Assembly (NCBI GenBank): GCA_900552315.1
Contig: URZM01000001.1
Coordinates: 1-64,000, forward strand
Direction: 5' to 3'
Source of the DNA: an uncultured Bacteroidales bacterium
GTDB taxonomy: Bacteria; Bacteroidota; Bacteroidia; Bacteroidales; Muribaculaceae
DNA length: 64,000 nucleotides
Shown here in pieces: positions 25,205-33,325 of this stretch. Under the pieces are notes generated by a model, which saw only the letters and a program-made list of their open reading frames with translations, was not told where the DNA came from and did no database searches. The number at the start of each line of letters is the position of its first letter. Positions within the stretch are counted from its first letter, which is position 1. The translations under genes and the position numbers were made by a program.

Positions 25205-25864
25205 ATGGAAATCATCAATTTTGCACAGACCCCGTCGCTTGTGAGCCGTTACATGCTCGAGCTCCGTGACACGGATATCCAGAAAGACCCTTTGCGCTTC
25301 CGCCACAACCTGGAGCGTATCGGTGAAATCATGGCTTACGAGATATCGAAGCGTCTCAATTATGAGAACGTGGAGGTCACCACTCCCTTAGGGACAGCCG
25401 TGTGCCAGACCCCGGCAGACCCTGTGGTCATCGGCACCATACTGCGTGCAGGGTTGCCGCTGCACCAGGGGTTCCTCAATTTCTTCGACCGCGCCGAGAA
25501 CGCCTTCGTGAGCGCATACCGCAAATACCGCGAAAAGGGGGGTGACACCTTCGATGTGCTGATAGAGTACCTCGCCTCACCCTCCATCGAGGGCAAGGTG
25601 CTGATGCTCGTGGACCCGATGCTCGCCACGGGAGCCTCCATGGAGCTGGGCTACCGCGCCCTTCAGAGCAAGGGAGAGCCTGCCCACATACATGTGGCAG
25701 CCGTTATAGCCTCGCAGGCTGCCGTGGACTATGTGTGCAAGACGTTCCCGGCAGAGAAGACAACTTTGTGGATAGGTGCCATAGACCCTGAAATCAACGC
25801 TCACTCCTACATAATTCCCGGCCTCGGCGACGCGGGCGACCTTGCCTACGGCCAGAAGCTGTAA
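25205..25864 (+). CDS. upp: uracil phosphoribosyltransferase
   Basis: Upp salvages uracil to UMP with PRPP. The 219-residue protein contains the PRPP loop VLMLVDPMLATGASM (residues 132-146) and the uracil-binding C-terminus WIGAIDPEINAHSYIIPGLGDAGDLAYG. TILRAGLPLHQGF is the flexible loop near residue 78. Length and motifs are standard. It is placed directly after ribF and may share its transcript. UMP kinase (pyrH) follows 1.4 kb downstream on the same strand. Confidence 0.95.
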   Translation: MEIINFAQTPSLVSRYMLELRDTDIQKDPLRFRHNLERIGEIMAYEISKRLNYENVEVTTPLGTAVCQTPADPVVIGTILRAGLPLHQGFLNFFDRAENAFVSAYRKYREKGGDTFDVLIEYLASPSIEGKVLMLVDPMLATGASMELGYRALQSKGEPAHIHVAAVIASQAAVDYVCKTFPAEKTTLWIGAIDPEINAHSYIIPGLGDAGDLAYGQKL

Positions 25865-25963
25865 AAGTGTGTTTGGATTAAAAGAACAGACTTGAACAGG
25901 GCAACGTGTACGACTCAGCGGAATAATTAGTAAATTCGCAGAAACGAATAATTTCTATAGTTT

Positions 25964-27136
25964 ATGAAGAAACTTCTGTTACCGATTCTGATTCTTGCCC
26001 TGTGCGCGGCCGTGGCCGAGCCGGGCTATGCGCAGACACGCAAGAAGTCGGGAGCCTCGAAGCCTCGCACCACCGCCACCCGCACCAAGTCACGCGCCGC
26101 CGCGCCTTCAGTGGTGAAAGGTGCTGAAAAGACCTTTGGCGACGAGCTCGTGACGCAGCAGTTCACTTACAAGAAAGGCAAAAGCTCCATCAGCGTGGAG
26201 TATCCTGTTTCCGGCAATCATGAGCTGGTGTCGGCCATTAGAGGCTGGATTCGGGACATGCTTGTCAAAGACTACACCGGCGCGCTGGATACTCCGGACG
26301 CCATGCTCAAAAAAGCGTTGACCGGCATGGAGCCGGGAGAGACCCGCAACGACGAGGTCAAAGTGATTTATTATGCCGACGGCAGGGCCGTGACCATATT
26401 GGAGAACGGCGAATGGTACGGCGGCGGGGCACATGGCATGTACTATGAGATAGGCGCGACATTCAATCCATCTGACGGCAGCCAACTCACGGTGAGCATG
26501 CTTCCGCCGATAGGCAAGATGCGTCCGTTCATCAAGAAGGGCCTGGCCGAATATTTTGATGTCAGCGTCTCCGAACTCTCCGATGTGCTGATGATGGGTG
26601 ATGAAAACGACCTGGATTACCCCGAGAGCAACGTGTATGTGACACCCGAGGGTATGAATGTGCAATACTCGGCCTATGAGATCGCCCCCTTTTCGGCCGG
26701 TCTGCCCAAGGCGGTAATTCCGTTGGACAAGGAGCTCGCGGGGATGCTCTCGCCCGCAGTGCTCTCATATTTCCCCGCAGACCAGGTGGAGAAAGCCTGC
26801 AAAGTTGAGGAGGACAGCAGGATATATTTAGTTGTGAATCAGGCTCCTCAGTTCCCCGGAGGGCAGAGTGCGCTATTCAGTTGGTTGGCTAAGAACATGC
26901 GCTATCCGGAAGCAGCTCAAGAAAGGGGCGCGCAAGGCAGAGTTATCGTAAAGTTCGTGGTTGAAAAGGATGGCTCAGTCACTCATCCTGAAATCGAGAG
27001 GGGAGCTGATGCGGCCTTGGATGCGGAGGCGGTTCGGCTTGTGAAGAAAATGCCGAAGTGGACTCCCGGCAGGAACAATGGTATTCCGGTAAGAAGTTGG
27101 TACACACTGCCGGTGACCTTCAAGATGTCGAATTGA
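25964..27136 (+). CDS. exported DUF3298/RsiV-like protein with TonB C-terminal domain
   Basis: The 390-residue protein has a signal peptide ending in GYAQ (about residue 24), a basic Ser/Thr/Arg-rich linker, and a DUF3298-type region with WYGGGAHGMYYEIGATFNPSDGSQLT (about residues 145-172). The last 100 residues form a TonB-C-like domain: FPGGQSALFSWLAKNMRYP, GRVIVKFVVEKDGSV and PKWTPGRNNGIPV. There is no TM anchor other than the signal. A TAAATTCG box at 25931-25938 may be the -7 element. It is likely periplasmic; whether the TonB-like domain binds a receptor is not known. A short paralogous domain gene lies beyond frr. Confidence 0.83.
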   Translation: MKKLLLPILILALCAAVAEPGYAQTRKKSGASKPRTTATRTKSRAAAPSVVKGAEKTFGDELVTQQFTYKKGKSSISVEYPVSGNHELVSAIRGWIRDMLVKDYTGALDTPDAMLKKALTGMEPGETRNDEVKVIYYADGRAVTILENGEWYGGGAHGMYYEIGATFNPSDGSQLTVSMLPPIGKMRPFIKKGLAEYFDVSVSELSDVLMMGDENDLDYPESNVYVTPEGMNVQYSAYEIAPFSAGLPKAVIPLDKELAGMLSPAVLSYFPADQVEKACKVEEDSRIYLVVNQAPQFPGGQSALFSWLAKNMRYPEAAQERGAQGRVIVKFVVEKDGSVTHPEIERGADAALDAEAVRLVKKMPKWTPGRNNGIPVRSWYTLPVTFKMSN

Positions 27137-27235
27137 CCCCGGCTGTGCTCGGCCCGGTTGCGAGCTGCCTCAGAGGCCCTTCCCCCGGACTTTGCAGGTG
27201 CCTGCGTGCTGTGCGCGTGCTAAATCGAGTCCGGA

Positions 27236-27267
27236 TTTGGATATTAGGGGGGAAATTGTTAACTTTG
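27236..27267 (+). promoter_or_regulatory. promoter of pyrH-frr
   Basis: TTTG (27236-27239), 20 bp and TAACTTTG (27260-27267), with the pyrH ATG 43 bp further on. Confidence 0.7.
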
Positions 27268-27310
27268 TGTGGTCTGATTTTTTCGGGCCACACATATTTT
27301 TTTGACTGAT

Positions 27311-28018
27311 ATGAGATTCAAGCGTATATTACTCAAGCTCTCGGGCGAGTCGCTGATGGGAGCGCAGGGCTATGGCATAGACCAGGAGCGACTGGCGGAC
27401 TATGCCGAGCAGATAAAGGAGATAGCCTCCCAAGGTGTGGAGATAAGCATCGTGATAGGGGGCGGCAACATATTCCGCGGCCTGACCGGAGCGGCCAAGG
27501 GTTTCGACCGAGTGAAGGGAGACCAGATGGGTATGCTCGCCACTGTGATCAACTCACTGGCGCTTTCGTCGGCCCTGGAGTCCATCGGTCAGCCTACACG
27601 CGTGCTGACGGCCATAGACATGCACCCGATAGGGGAGCACTACTCCAAGTGGAGAGCCATAGAGGCCATGAAGCAGGGCAAGGTGGCCATCATCTCCTGC
27701 GGCACGGGCAACCCGTTCTTCACCACCGACACCGGCTCGGCACTCCGCGCCATAGAGACCGAGGCGGACGTGATGCTGAAAGGCACCCGCGTGGACGGAG
27801 TCTACACCGCCGACCCGGAGAAGGATCCGACAGCCGTGAAATTCGATGACATCACGTATGACGAGGTGCTCTCGCGCGGCCTCAAGGTGATGGACGTGAC
27901 GGCCACGGCGCTGGCCCGCGAGAACAATATGCCCATATACGTGTTCAACATGGACAAAAAAGGGAACCTGGCCAAGATGATGGCAGGCGAGCCGCTGGGC
28001 ACCCTCGTCCATCCATAG
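27311..28018 (+). CDS. pyrH: UMP kinase
   Basis: UMP kinase makes UDP in pyrimidine nucleotide synthesis. The 235-residue amino-acid-kinase-fold protein begins [14 protein letters not shown], followed by [12 protein letters not shown] (UMP/ATP site), [20 protein letters not shown], and [35 protein letters not shown] is the conserved ATP-binding loop. The ATG at 27311 is taken over the TTG at 27302. It is followed 25 bp later by frr, the common pyrH-frr pairing. Confidence 0.96.
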   Translation: MRFKRILLKLSGESLMGAQGYGIDQERLADYAEQIKEIASQGVEISIVIGGGNIFRGLTGAAKGFDRVKGDQMGMLATVINSLALSSALESIGQPTRVLTAIDMHPIGEHYSKWRAIEAMKQGKVAIISCGTGNPFFTTDTGSALRAIETEADVMLKGTRVDGVYTADPEKDPTAVKFDDITYDEVLSRGLKVMDVTATALARENNMPIYVFNMDKKGNLAKMMAGEPLGTLVHP

Positions 28019-28043
28019 GAATAATAACTTAACCCTCATAAAT

Positions 28044-28601
28044 ATGGAAGTATCCGAATATCTGCAAAATGCGGAAGACAACATGACCCTGGCGGTCGAG
28101 TATCTGGACGACACGCTTTCCCACATCCGTGCCGGCAAGGCCAGCGCCCGTCTGCTTGACGGCATCAAGGTGGAGTATTACGGTTCGCTGGCCCCTATAA
28201 GCAATGTGGCCAACGTCAGCGTGCCTGACGCGCGCACCATCGCCATCACCCCTTGGGAGAAAGGCATGTTCAAGGAGATAGAGAAGGCTATCATCAACTC
28301 CGAATTGGGCGTTACCCCCGAGAACAACGGCGAGGTGATCCGTATCTGCATCCCGCCCCTTACCGAGGACCGTCGCAAGCAGCTCGTGAAGCAGAGCAAG
28401 GGCGAGGCCGAGAACGCTAAGGTGAGCGTGCGCAACGCACGCCGCGAGGCCATAGACGGCCTGAAGAAAGAGGTGAAGAACGGCCTGAGCGAGGATGTGG
28501 AGAAGGACGCAGAGAACGATGTGCAGAAGCTCCATGACAAGTTCATGAAGAAGATTGATGACCTCTTCGCAGCCAAGGAGAAGGAGATCCTCACCGTATA
28601 A
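28044..28601 (+). CDS. frr: ribosome recycling factor
   Basis: RRF splits the post-termination ribosome together with EF-G. The 185-residue protein has the expected two-domain form: [19 protein letters not shown] in helix 1, VTPWEKG-type domain II ([18 protein letters not shown]), and [33 protein letters not shown] in helix 2. Starting Met matches the family. Together with pyrH it forms a likely two- or three-gene operon; a small TonB-C-like protein gene follows after 13 bp. Confidence 0.97.
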   Translation: MEVSEYLQNAEDNMTLAVEYLDDTLSHIRAGKASARLLDGIKVEYYGSLAPISNVANVSVPDARTIAITPWEKGMFKEIEKAIINSELGVTPENNGEVIRICIPPLTEDRRKQLVKQSKGEAENAKVSVRNARREAIDGLKKEVKNGLSEDVEKDAENDVQKLHDKFMKKIDDLFAAKEKEILTV

Positions 28602-28614
28602 ACCGGAGTCTTTT

Positions 28615-28968
28615 ATGAAACGGTACGTAATCAGCGCCCTGCTTACGGCATCCATCGCGTCCGGCGCGGCCCCCGCCACATTCCCCGGCGGTCAGGAGGC
28701 GTTGGACACTTATCTGGGCAGCAATGTCAAGTATCCCGTGTTCGCGCAGGAGAACGGCATAGAGGGCACTGTCACCGTGGATTTCACGGTGTCTCCGGAC
28801 GGGTCAGTGACCGGTGTTAAGATAGCTCGTCCGCTCGATCCGGACCTCGAGGCAGAGGCCATACGCGTGGTAAAGGCCATGCCGGCCTGGGTTCCAGCCA
28901 CAGACGACGCAGGCGCGCCGGTGACCTCTACCGTTAGCCTTCCGGTCAAGTTCAGGCTCACGCACTGA
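28615..28968 (+). CDS. small exported TonB C-terminal-domain protein
   Basis: This 117-residue protein has a short signal peptide (to about residue 19) and then only a TonB-C-like domain: FPGGQEALDTYLGSNVKYP, EGTVTVDFTVSPDGSVTG and MPAWVPATDDAG. It is closely similar in layout to the C-terminal domain of the protein encoded at 25964, including the FPGGQ start and GSV turn. It lacks the N-terminal anchor of a functional TonB. The ATG at 28615 is 13 bp after frr, so it likely shares that transcript. Role unknown. Confidence 0.8.
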   Translation: MKRYVISALLTASIASGAAPATFPGGQEALDTYLGSNVKYPVFAQENGIEGTVTVDFTVSPDGSVTGVKIARPLDPDLEAEAIRVVKAMPAWVPATDDAGAPVTSTVSLPVKFRLTH

Positions 28969-29007
28969 GACGGCTGACGGGTCGTACACGACTGACTCGA
29001 CTGACGA

Positions 29008-29043
29008 GTCGGACAAGTCGGACAGGTCGGACGAGTCCGACCA
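29008..29043 (+). repeat. four tandem 9-bp units
   Basis: GTCGGACAA, GTCGGACAG, GTCGGACGA and GTCCGACCA follow one another between the small TonB-C gene and its terminator; GTCG-containing sequence extends back to about 28975. It is a short variable-number repeat. Confidence 0.75.
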
Positions 29044-29056
29044 AGTAAGAAAACAA

Positions 29057-29094
29057 GAGAGGCGCCATCCGCTGCGGATGGCACCTCTCTTTAT
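29057..29094 (+). terminator. bidirectional intrinsic terminator
   Basis: A 15-bp stem with one mismatch (GAGAGGCGCCATCCG / CGGATGGCACCTCTC, loop CTG) followed by TTTATAG. It stands between two converging genes and could end both. Confidence 0.85.
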
Positions 29095-29111
29095 AGTGGT
29101 TGTACCGCTTA

Positions 29112-31085
29112 TCAGCGTATTATCTCCTTGGACACCTTTGAGCCTTTGCGCACAATGTACATCTGTCCGGATGCCGGCTTGGCCACGGGCATGCCGTTGA
29201 AATCGAAATAGTAGATGTCACCGCTCTCGTTGTCCACGCCGTCGATGCCTACCGTGGTGCGGGTAAGTGTCACGAACATGTGGTCGAAATCCACAGTCAC
29301 GTCATAGGTGCCGGGGGCCACCACCCATGATGCGGCGGCGCTTGCGTCCACGCCTGCCGCATATCTCTTGACAGGAGCCGGGGCGCCTATCACCACCATG
29401 GCATTGGGGGAGGGGGAACCGTAGCGGTCGTGAGAGTTCACGTCAGCATCCCAGTCGGAGCCTGTGGCGGTGATGAAGCTGAAGAAACTCATCTGTGAGC
29501 CTTCGCCTTTCACGAGCTCAACGCCGGTGGCGGAGAACTCGTTGCCATTCTTGGTCATGGCCTGCGGGGCGGAAATGTTCCAGCTGCCTGAGGCCAGGTC
29601 GCCTACGAGGTAGAGGTTGTCGGGAACAACGGGCCGGGGGTCAGGCTCAGAGGCTCCTGTCACTGTAATCTTCGAGGGAACGGACTTGTCGGCACCGGCA
29701 TACTTGAAGGTGATCACGGCATCCTTTATTTCCTCGGAGATGTAGAAATTGACGGAAGATCCCTCCCAGGCGTTCATCTCCACGCCGGGTGTCACGGTGG
29801 CCACTTGCTCGGTCACGTCAGGATCGATCACTCCTTCGCCTCCCCAGCTGCGGGTCCATTCCTCACCTATCACGGCTATCTTGAACTCGGTATCGGCTTC
29901 CAGGTCACCCACCTTGGCGGTGTATGTATCGCCCTCGCGTGTCAGGAAAATACCTGCGGCCAGAGTCCAGTCGTTCATAGTGCCCACTACCACGAGACCG
30001 TCAGGATATTCGGGGTCGGGGTCGGGACCGCCGCCGTTGACCGTCATCTTCGCCTCCTTTGTCTCGGGGTTGAAGCTGAATATGTATGCGCCTTCGAGGG
30101 CGTTAAAGGAGTTGTCGGAGCCGGCCATTGAGTATACCTTGTCGGCCTCTGTTATGTCTGCTCCGCCTCCGATCCAGGCAATCTGGTCGGCGGTGCCCTG
30201 GATGTTGTCTGTGCTCTTGAGCACCTTTATCCCGAACTCACCGGCCTGAAATGTCGCGGCCACGGAATACCAGCCGTCGTTGTCGTCGTCGGTCAGGAGG
30301 GTAGAGGTCCATGAGCCGCCGATTATGTCGCCGTGCATGGCGTAATACTTGGTGTCAGGGACGGGATCCGGGTCCGGATCGGGGATGACAGAGCCGTTGT
30401 ACTCGCCCAGGTCGCCGGAGGTGTTGTAGATGTGTCCGTTCTTCACGACCATGTCACCGGTCTTGGTGCGATCGCCGTCCCCGGCGTTGAAAAGGCAATC
30501 GGTGGTGCCCTTGGGGCAGTCGTATTTCCACACCTTGTCCTTGTAGAGGGTCATAGGCACGCCGGGCCATTCGGGCGACTTGTTGCCCCAGTAGTGGATG
30601 TGGGGCGTCTCCCAGTTTGCGGTGGAGTTGTCAAAGTAAACCGTGACGAGGTCATCCGTAGGCTGGTCGGGAGTCGCGACACCTGTGGCCGTGATAATGG
30701 CCTGGATGTCGTCGGCTGTGTAATAGCCTCCGTTCACGAAATCGAGGTTGCCGCCGCCGAGCTTGTCGCCACCGTTATTGCTGCAGATAAAAGTCGTGAC
30801 TGTAATGGTGGAGGTGGAGGGTTCGGTCCAGCGGTAGACGGCGTTAGCTCCATTGGTCCCTACCTGTGTCAGGTCGGCGTTTGAACCGGGCCAGGCGGCG
30901 TATAGGTTGCCGCCGCCATCTTCCCACGCCCAGATGTAAGGGTCCCAGGTAGATGGCACTTCCAGATAACAGAAATTCTTGCCGTCGACGTATGTCGCGC
31001 AGTCCGGCACATCGAAGGCTTTGGCGCCCAGGAAGGGGAACAGCAGCATACACAAAGCAAGTAGCATCTTGTCGAGGTGTTTCAT
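29112..31085 (-). CDS. secreted multi-domain carbohydrate-binding-like protein with C-terminal sorting tail
   Basis: A 657-residue exported protein; the ATG at 31085 starts a clear signal peptide ending in GAKA. Two N-terminal modules resemble starch-binding (CBM25/26 or SusE/F-like) beta domains: YIWAWEDGGGNLYAAWPG and VYFDNSTANWETPHIHYWG-WPGVPM. They are followed by Asp-Pro linkers (PDPDPDPVPD) and three SusE-type modules (YYAMHGDIIGGSW, LVVVGTMNDWTLAAG, LYLVGDLASGSWN). The tail IYYFDFNGMPVAKPASGQMYIVRKGSKVSKEIIR-type segment resembles a Bacteroidota C-terminal sorting domain. A polysaccharide-binding surface role is likely; the ligand, perhaps an alpha-glucan, is inferred. No SusC/D pair is adjacent. 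Confidence 0.82.
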   Translation of the reverse strand: MKHLDKMLLALCMLLFPFLGAKAFDVPDCATYVDGKNFCYLEVPSTWDPYIWAWEDGGGNLYAAWPGSNADLTQVGTNGANAVYRWTEPSTSTITVTTFICSNNGGDKLGGGNLDFVNGGYYTADDIQAIITATGVATPDQPTDDLVTVYFDNSTANWETPHIHYWGNKSPEWPGVPMTLYKDKVWKYDCPKGTTDCLFNAGDGDRTKTGDMVVKNGHIYNTSGDLGEYNGSVIPDPDPDPVPDTKYYAMHGDIIGGSWTSTLLTDDDNDGWYSVAATFQAGEFGIKVLKSTDNIQGTADQIAWIGGGADITEADKVYSMAGSDNSFNALEGAYIFSFNPETKEAKMTVNGGGPDPDPEYPDGLVVVGTMNDWTLAAGIFLTREGDTYTAKVGDLEADTEFKIAVIGEEWTRSWGGEGVIDPDVTEQVATVTPGVEMNAWEGSSVNFYISEEIKDAVITFKYAGADKSVPSKITVTGASEPDPRPVVPDNLYLVGDLASGSWNISAPQAMTKNGNEFSATGVELVKGEGSQMSFFSFITATGSDWDADVNSHDRYGSPSPNAMVVIGAPAPVKRYAAGVDASAAASWVVAPGTYDVTVDFDHMFVTLTRTTVGIDGVDNESGDIYYFDFNGMPVAKPASGQMYIVRKGSKVSKEIIR

Positions 31086-31245
31086 GTGCACGTAAAAAAT
31101 TTTAAGTTAACTTATTTATAATAAATGTATTATGTTTGTTGTTGATGAGCTTTGCATGAAGCGGATACATCCTTGCAAAATTAACAATAATTTTGCAAAT
31201 GAGCACATGTGTTATAACATGTTTTCCACGGAGCGGACCTCGCTG

Positions 31246-31284
31246 ATAAAAAGCAAGTGCGATTCCGACAAGGAATCGCCCTTG
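31246..31284 (-). terminator. intrinsic terminator (minus strand)
   Basis: CAAG-T-GCGATTCC / GGAATCGC-C-CTTG (31254-31284, 12 pairs with one mismatch, loop GACAA). On the minus strand it is followed by CTTTTTAT. It ends the transcript of the secreted-protein gene at 31307. Confidence 0.8.
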
Positions 31285-31306
31285 TATATGCTGGATGTAT
31301 GAGGAA

Positions 31307-32020
31307 TCAACGTATCACCTTGCTGACCTTGTCGCCCTTGATGTATATCTGGCCGGCTTCGGGATTGTCCACCCGGATGCCCTGCATGTTGTAGTACACT
31401 GCGGGAGCGTCGGCAGCCTCGATTGAGTCTACGGCAACGCTGCCTGTCCTGTTGAAGAAGAGCGTGAAGTGGAGAGTCTGTCCGTCGGCGGTGGCTGTCA
31501 CGTTATATTTGGCGTTGAGAGTGAGCTGGTCCACAAGCCCCTGGGTCTCGCTGCTCACCTCGTAGCCGATGTGCTCGCCTACTACGCTCGCTGTCTCGCC
31601 GCCTTTGTTTATCGTGAAGCTGAACGGGTTGTTGTTCGTGCATGAGCCGCCTACGCATGTCATGAAGCCGGCATGCACGTCGCCGAGCTGGGCGGTGTTG
31701 TCTTCCTGCTCGCCCTCTTTGGCATAGCTTATGCTCATGTCTATGTTGCCGGCCGAGAGGTTCACGATTCTTGTGTACGCCATGAGCTCGGCCTGCACGT
31801 AGTAATTTGCCGGGTCATCTTCGAAGGTCTTGTAGAGGTTCTTGATCTCCACTACATCCCCGTCGGAGACTTTCTGGTAATCAACCGGCTTGAACAGCTT
31901 CATGCCGTCTTCGTTTGTGCCCTCTTCGAGAGTGTTGCTGATATAAAAGTCGAAAGACTGTGCCGATGCGGCCGCCACGCCGGCGCCGAGCAGCAATGCT
32001 GAAAGTAAAAATTTCTTCAT
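31307..32020 (-). CDS. secreted protein with C-terminal sorting-like tail
   Basis: The 237-residue exported protein has a signal peptide ending in ASAQ (residue 21). It has one beta-rich domain of about 160 residues containing the pair CVGGSCTNNNP (two Cys four residues apart, possibly disulphide bonded) and a C-terminal AVYYNMQGIRVDNPEAGQIYIKGDKVSKVIR-type segment like those of the proteins at 12.7 and 29.1 kb. No enzymatic motif. It is monocistronic, with its own promoter and terminator. Surface or secreted role inferred. Confidence 0.75.
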   Translation of the reverse strand: MKKFLLSALLLGAGVAAASAQSFDFYISNTLEEGTNEDGMKLFKPVDYQKVSDGDVVEIKNLYKTFEDDPANYYVQAELMAYTRIVNLSAGNIDMSISYAKEGEQEDNTAQLGDVHAGFMTCVGGSCTNNNPFSFTINKGGETASVVGEHIGYEVSSETQGLVDQLTLNAKYNVTATADGQTLHFTLFFNRTGSVAVDSIEAADAPAVYYNMQGIRVDNPEAGQIYIKGDKVSKVIR

Positions 32021-32090
32021 ATCGTGTTTTTTAAGATTTTGTTCGTGTCTATGTTTCAGGGTATTAGCCGTAGGCAGCCCTTTGTCGGTG

Positions 32091-32121
32091 CAAAATTAGT
32101 GAAAATAATCCACCTTGCAAA
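32091..32121 (-). promoter_or_regulatory. promoter of the secreted protein gene at 31307
   Basis: On the minus strand TTTG (32118-32121), 19 bp and TAATTTTG (32091-32098). Confidence 0.7.
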
Positions 32122-32192
32122 TTTTGATATGTTAAATTTCCTGATATTTTTACGGTAATCGTTTTGACTCTTGCCGTGGTGGGAGCGGGCCG

Positions 32193-33035
32193 TCAGAAAT
32201 CAGAGAAATAGCGGGGTTTTATAAGTATGCCTATTCGCACGCGGTTCACGAAGCGGTTGTAGTCCAGCAGGGTCTCGGCATAGCCGTTGTACCACTGGAG
32301 AAACAGGAACTGGTTGGCGGCCTTCCAGGGCCTCCAGAACAGGTCGAGCTGGGTGTTGTAGCTGAAGTCCCATTTGGCCCTCTTGACGAAATGCAGGCTT
32401 CCTCCCCAGCGCTTGTTGTGGCTCATGACGGACACGCCGCCCTGGAACAGGCCAACGTACTTGAGTATGTCGCGGTTGTTCTGGCCGTCCACTATGGGTA
32501 TCCAAGCCTTGCCGTCGATGGTTATGTTCTCGTTGATGAGGATTGTGGCCCCCAGCGAGATGCGGTTCCAGGAGCGGCTCCAGATGGAGTCGCGGCCGTT
32601 GCTCATGTGCTCGATCATGAGGGTGGCCTTGCCTATGAAGCGCTCGCGGTTGAAGAGGGGCTTGACTATGCCTATGCCGGGGTTGAAGGTGAAGTCGTGC
32701 ATGGGCATGGAGTTCTTGAACACGTCCCAGGCCACTCCCTGGGTGTATGTGAGGAACAGGTATGTGTGCCAGGGGAGCACTGACTTGGTGAGGCGCTGGG
32801 CTATGGACACCTGGAAGCGCACGTCGGAGTTGTTCGCGTTAGGTTTGTGGGTGGGGTCGGTGCCGACTGCGAAATAGTTGTCGCGGTACAGGGTGAAGAA
32901 AGGCCCTTTGTCGAACTCCTCGCGCAGGGAATCGGTGAGGTCGACCTGAGGCTCGGTCTTTATGATCTGCGCCCGGGCGGTTGTCAGGCATGCGAGCAGC
33001 AGTGTCGCGATTGCGATAAGGCGTGGATTCAGCAT
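32193..33035 (-). CDS. pldA: outer-membrane phospholipase A
   Basis: PldA is a calcium-dependent beta-barrel hydrolase of the outer membrane that cleaves mislocalised phospholipids. The 280-residue sequence has a signal peptide ending in ARAQ and the family signature EHMSNGRDSIWSRSWNR, which places His143, Ser145 and Asn157 with the same spacing as the His-Ser-Asn catalytic triad of the E. coli enzyme. LTYTQGVAWDVF and NPGIGIVKP are further conserved strands. The C-terminus ends in Phe (RYFSDF), as outer-membrane barrels usually do. A plausible -7 box TAACTTTG lies at 33056-33063 on the same strand. Confidence 0.9.
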   Translation of the reverse strand: MLNPRLIAIATLLLACLTTARAQIIKTEPQVDLTDSLREEFDKGPFFTLYRDNYFAVGTDPTHKPNANNSDVRFQVSIAQRLTKSVLPWHTYLFLTYTQGVAWDVFKNSMPMHDFTFNPGIGIVKPLFNRERFIGKATLMIEHMSNGRDSIWSRSWNRISLGATILINENITIDGKAWIPIVDGQNNRDILKYVGLFQGGVSVMSHNKRWGGSLHFVKRAKWDFSYNTQLDLFWRPWKAANQFLFLQWYNGYAETLLDYNRFVNRVRIGILIKPRYFSDF

Positions 33036-33150
33036 CTTTTGACGTTTTGAGAGTGCAAAGTTAGCAAAAAATCCGCTATGGAGACTGCGGGTCGCTGAGT
33101 ACGGGGCGCGAGGCGGTGATTATGGACATAAAAAAGGAAGAAACAACCAA

Positions 33151-33182
33151 AAAGCGCCGGTGGCCGCAGCCATCGACGCTTT
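33151..33182 (-). terminator. intrinsic terminator after the CoA-transferase gene
   Basis: A 14-bp stem with one mismatch and one G-T pair (AAAGCGCCGGTGGC / GCCATCGACGCTTT, loop CGCA). On the minus strand it is followed by TTGGTTGTTTC. The rest of the 290-bp gap 33036-33325 shows no gene. Confidence 0.6.
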
Positions 33183-33325
33183 AAGGTTCATGACGCAAAG
33201 AGTTGCTTTATTACAATCTTTACAACCTGAAGGATGACGCGCTGGGCGTCTCCTTTGTATCTTAAACAATCCGGGCAGGCGAAGGTTTAATCCGCGCCGG
33301 GTTTTTAACGCATTTTAACGCGGGG

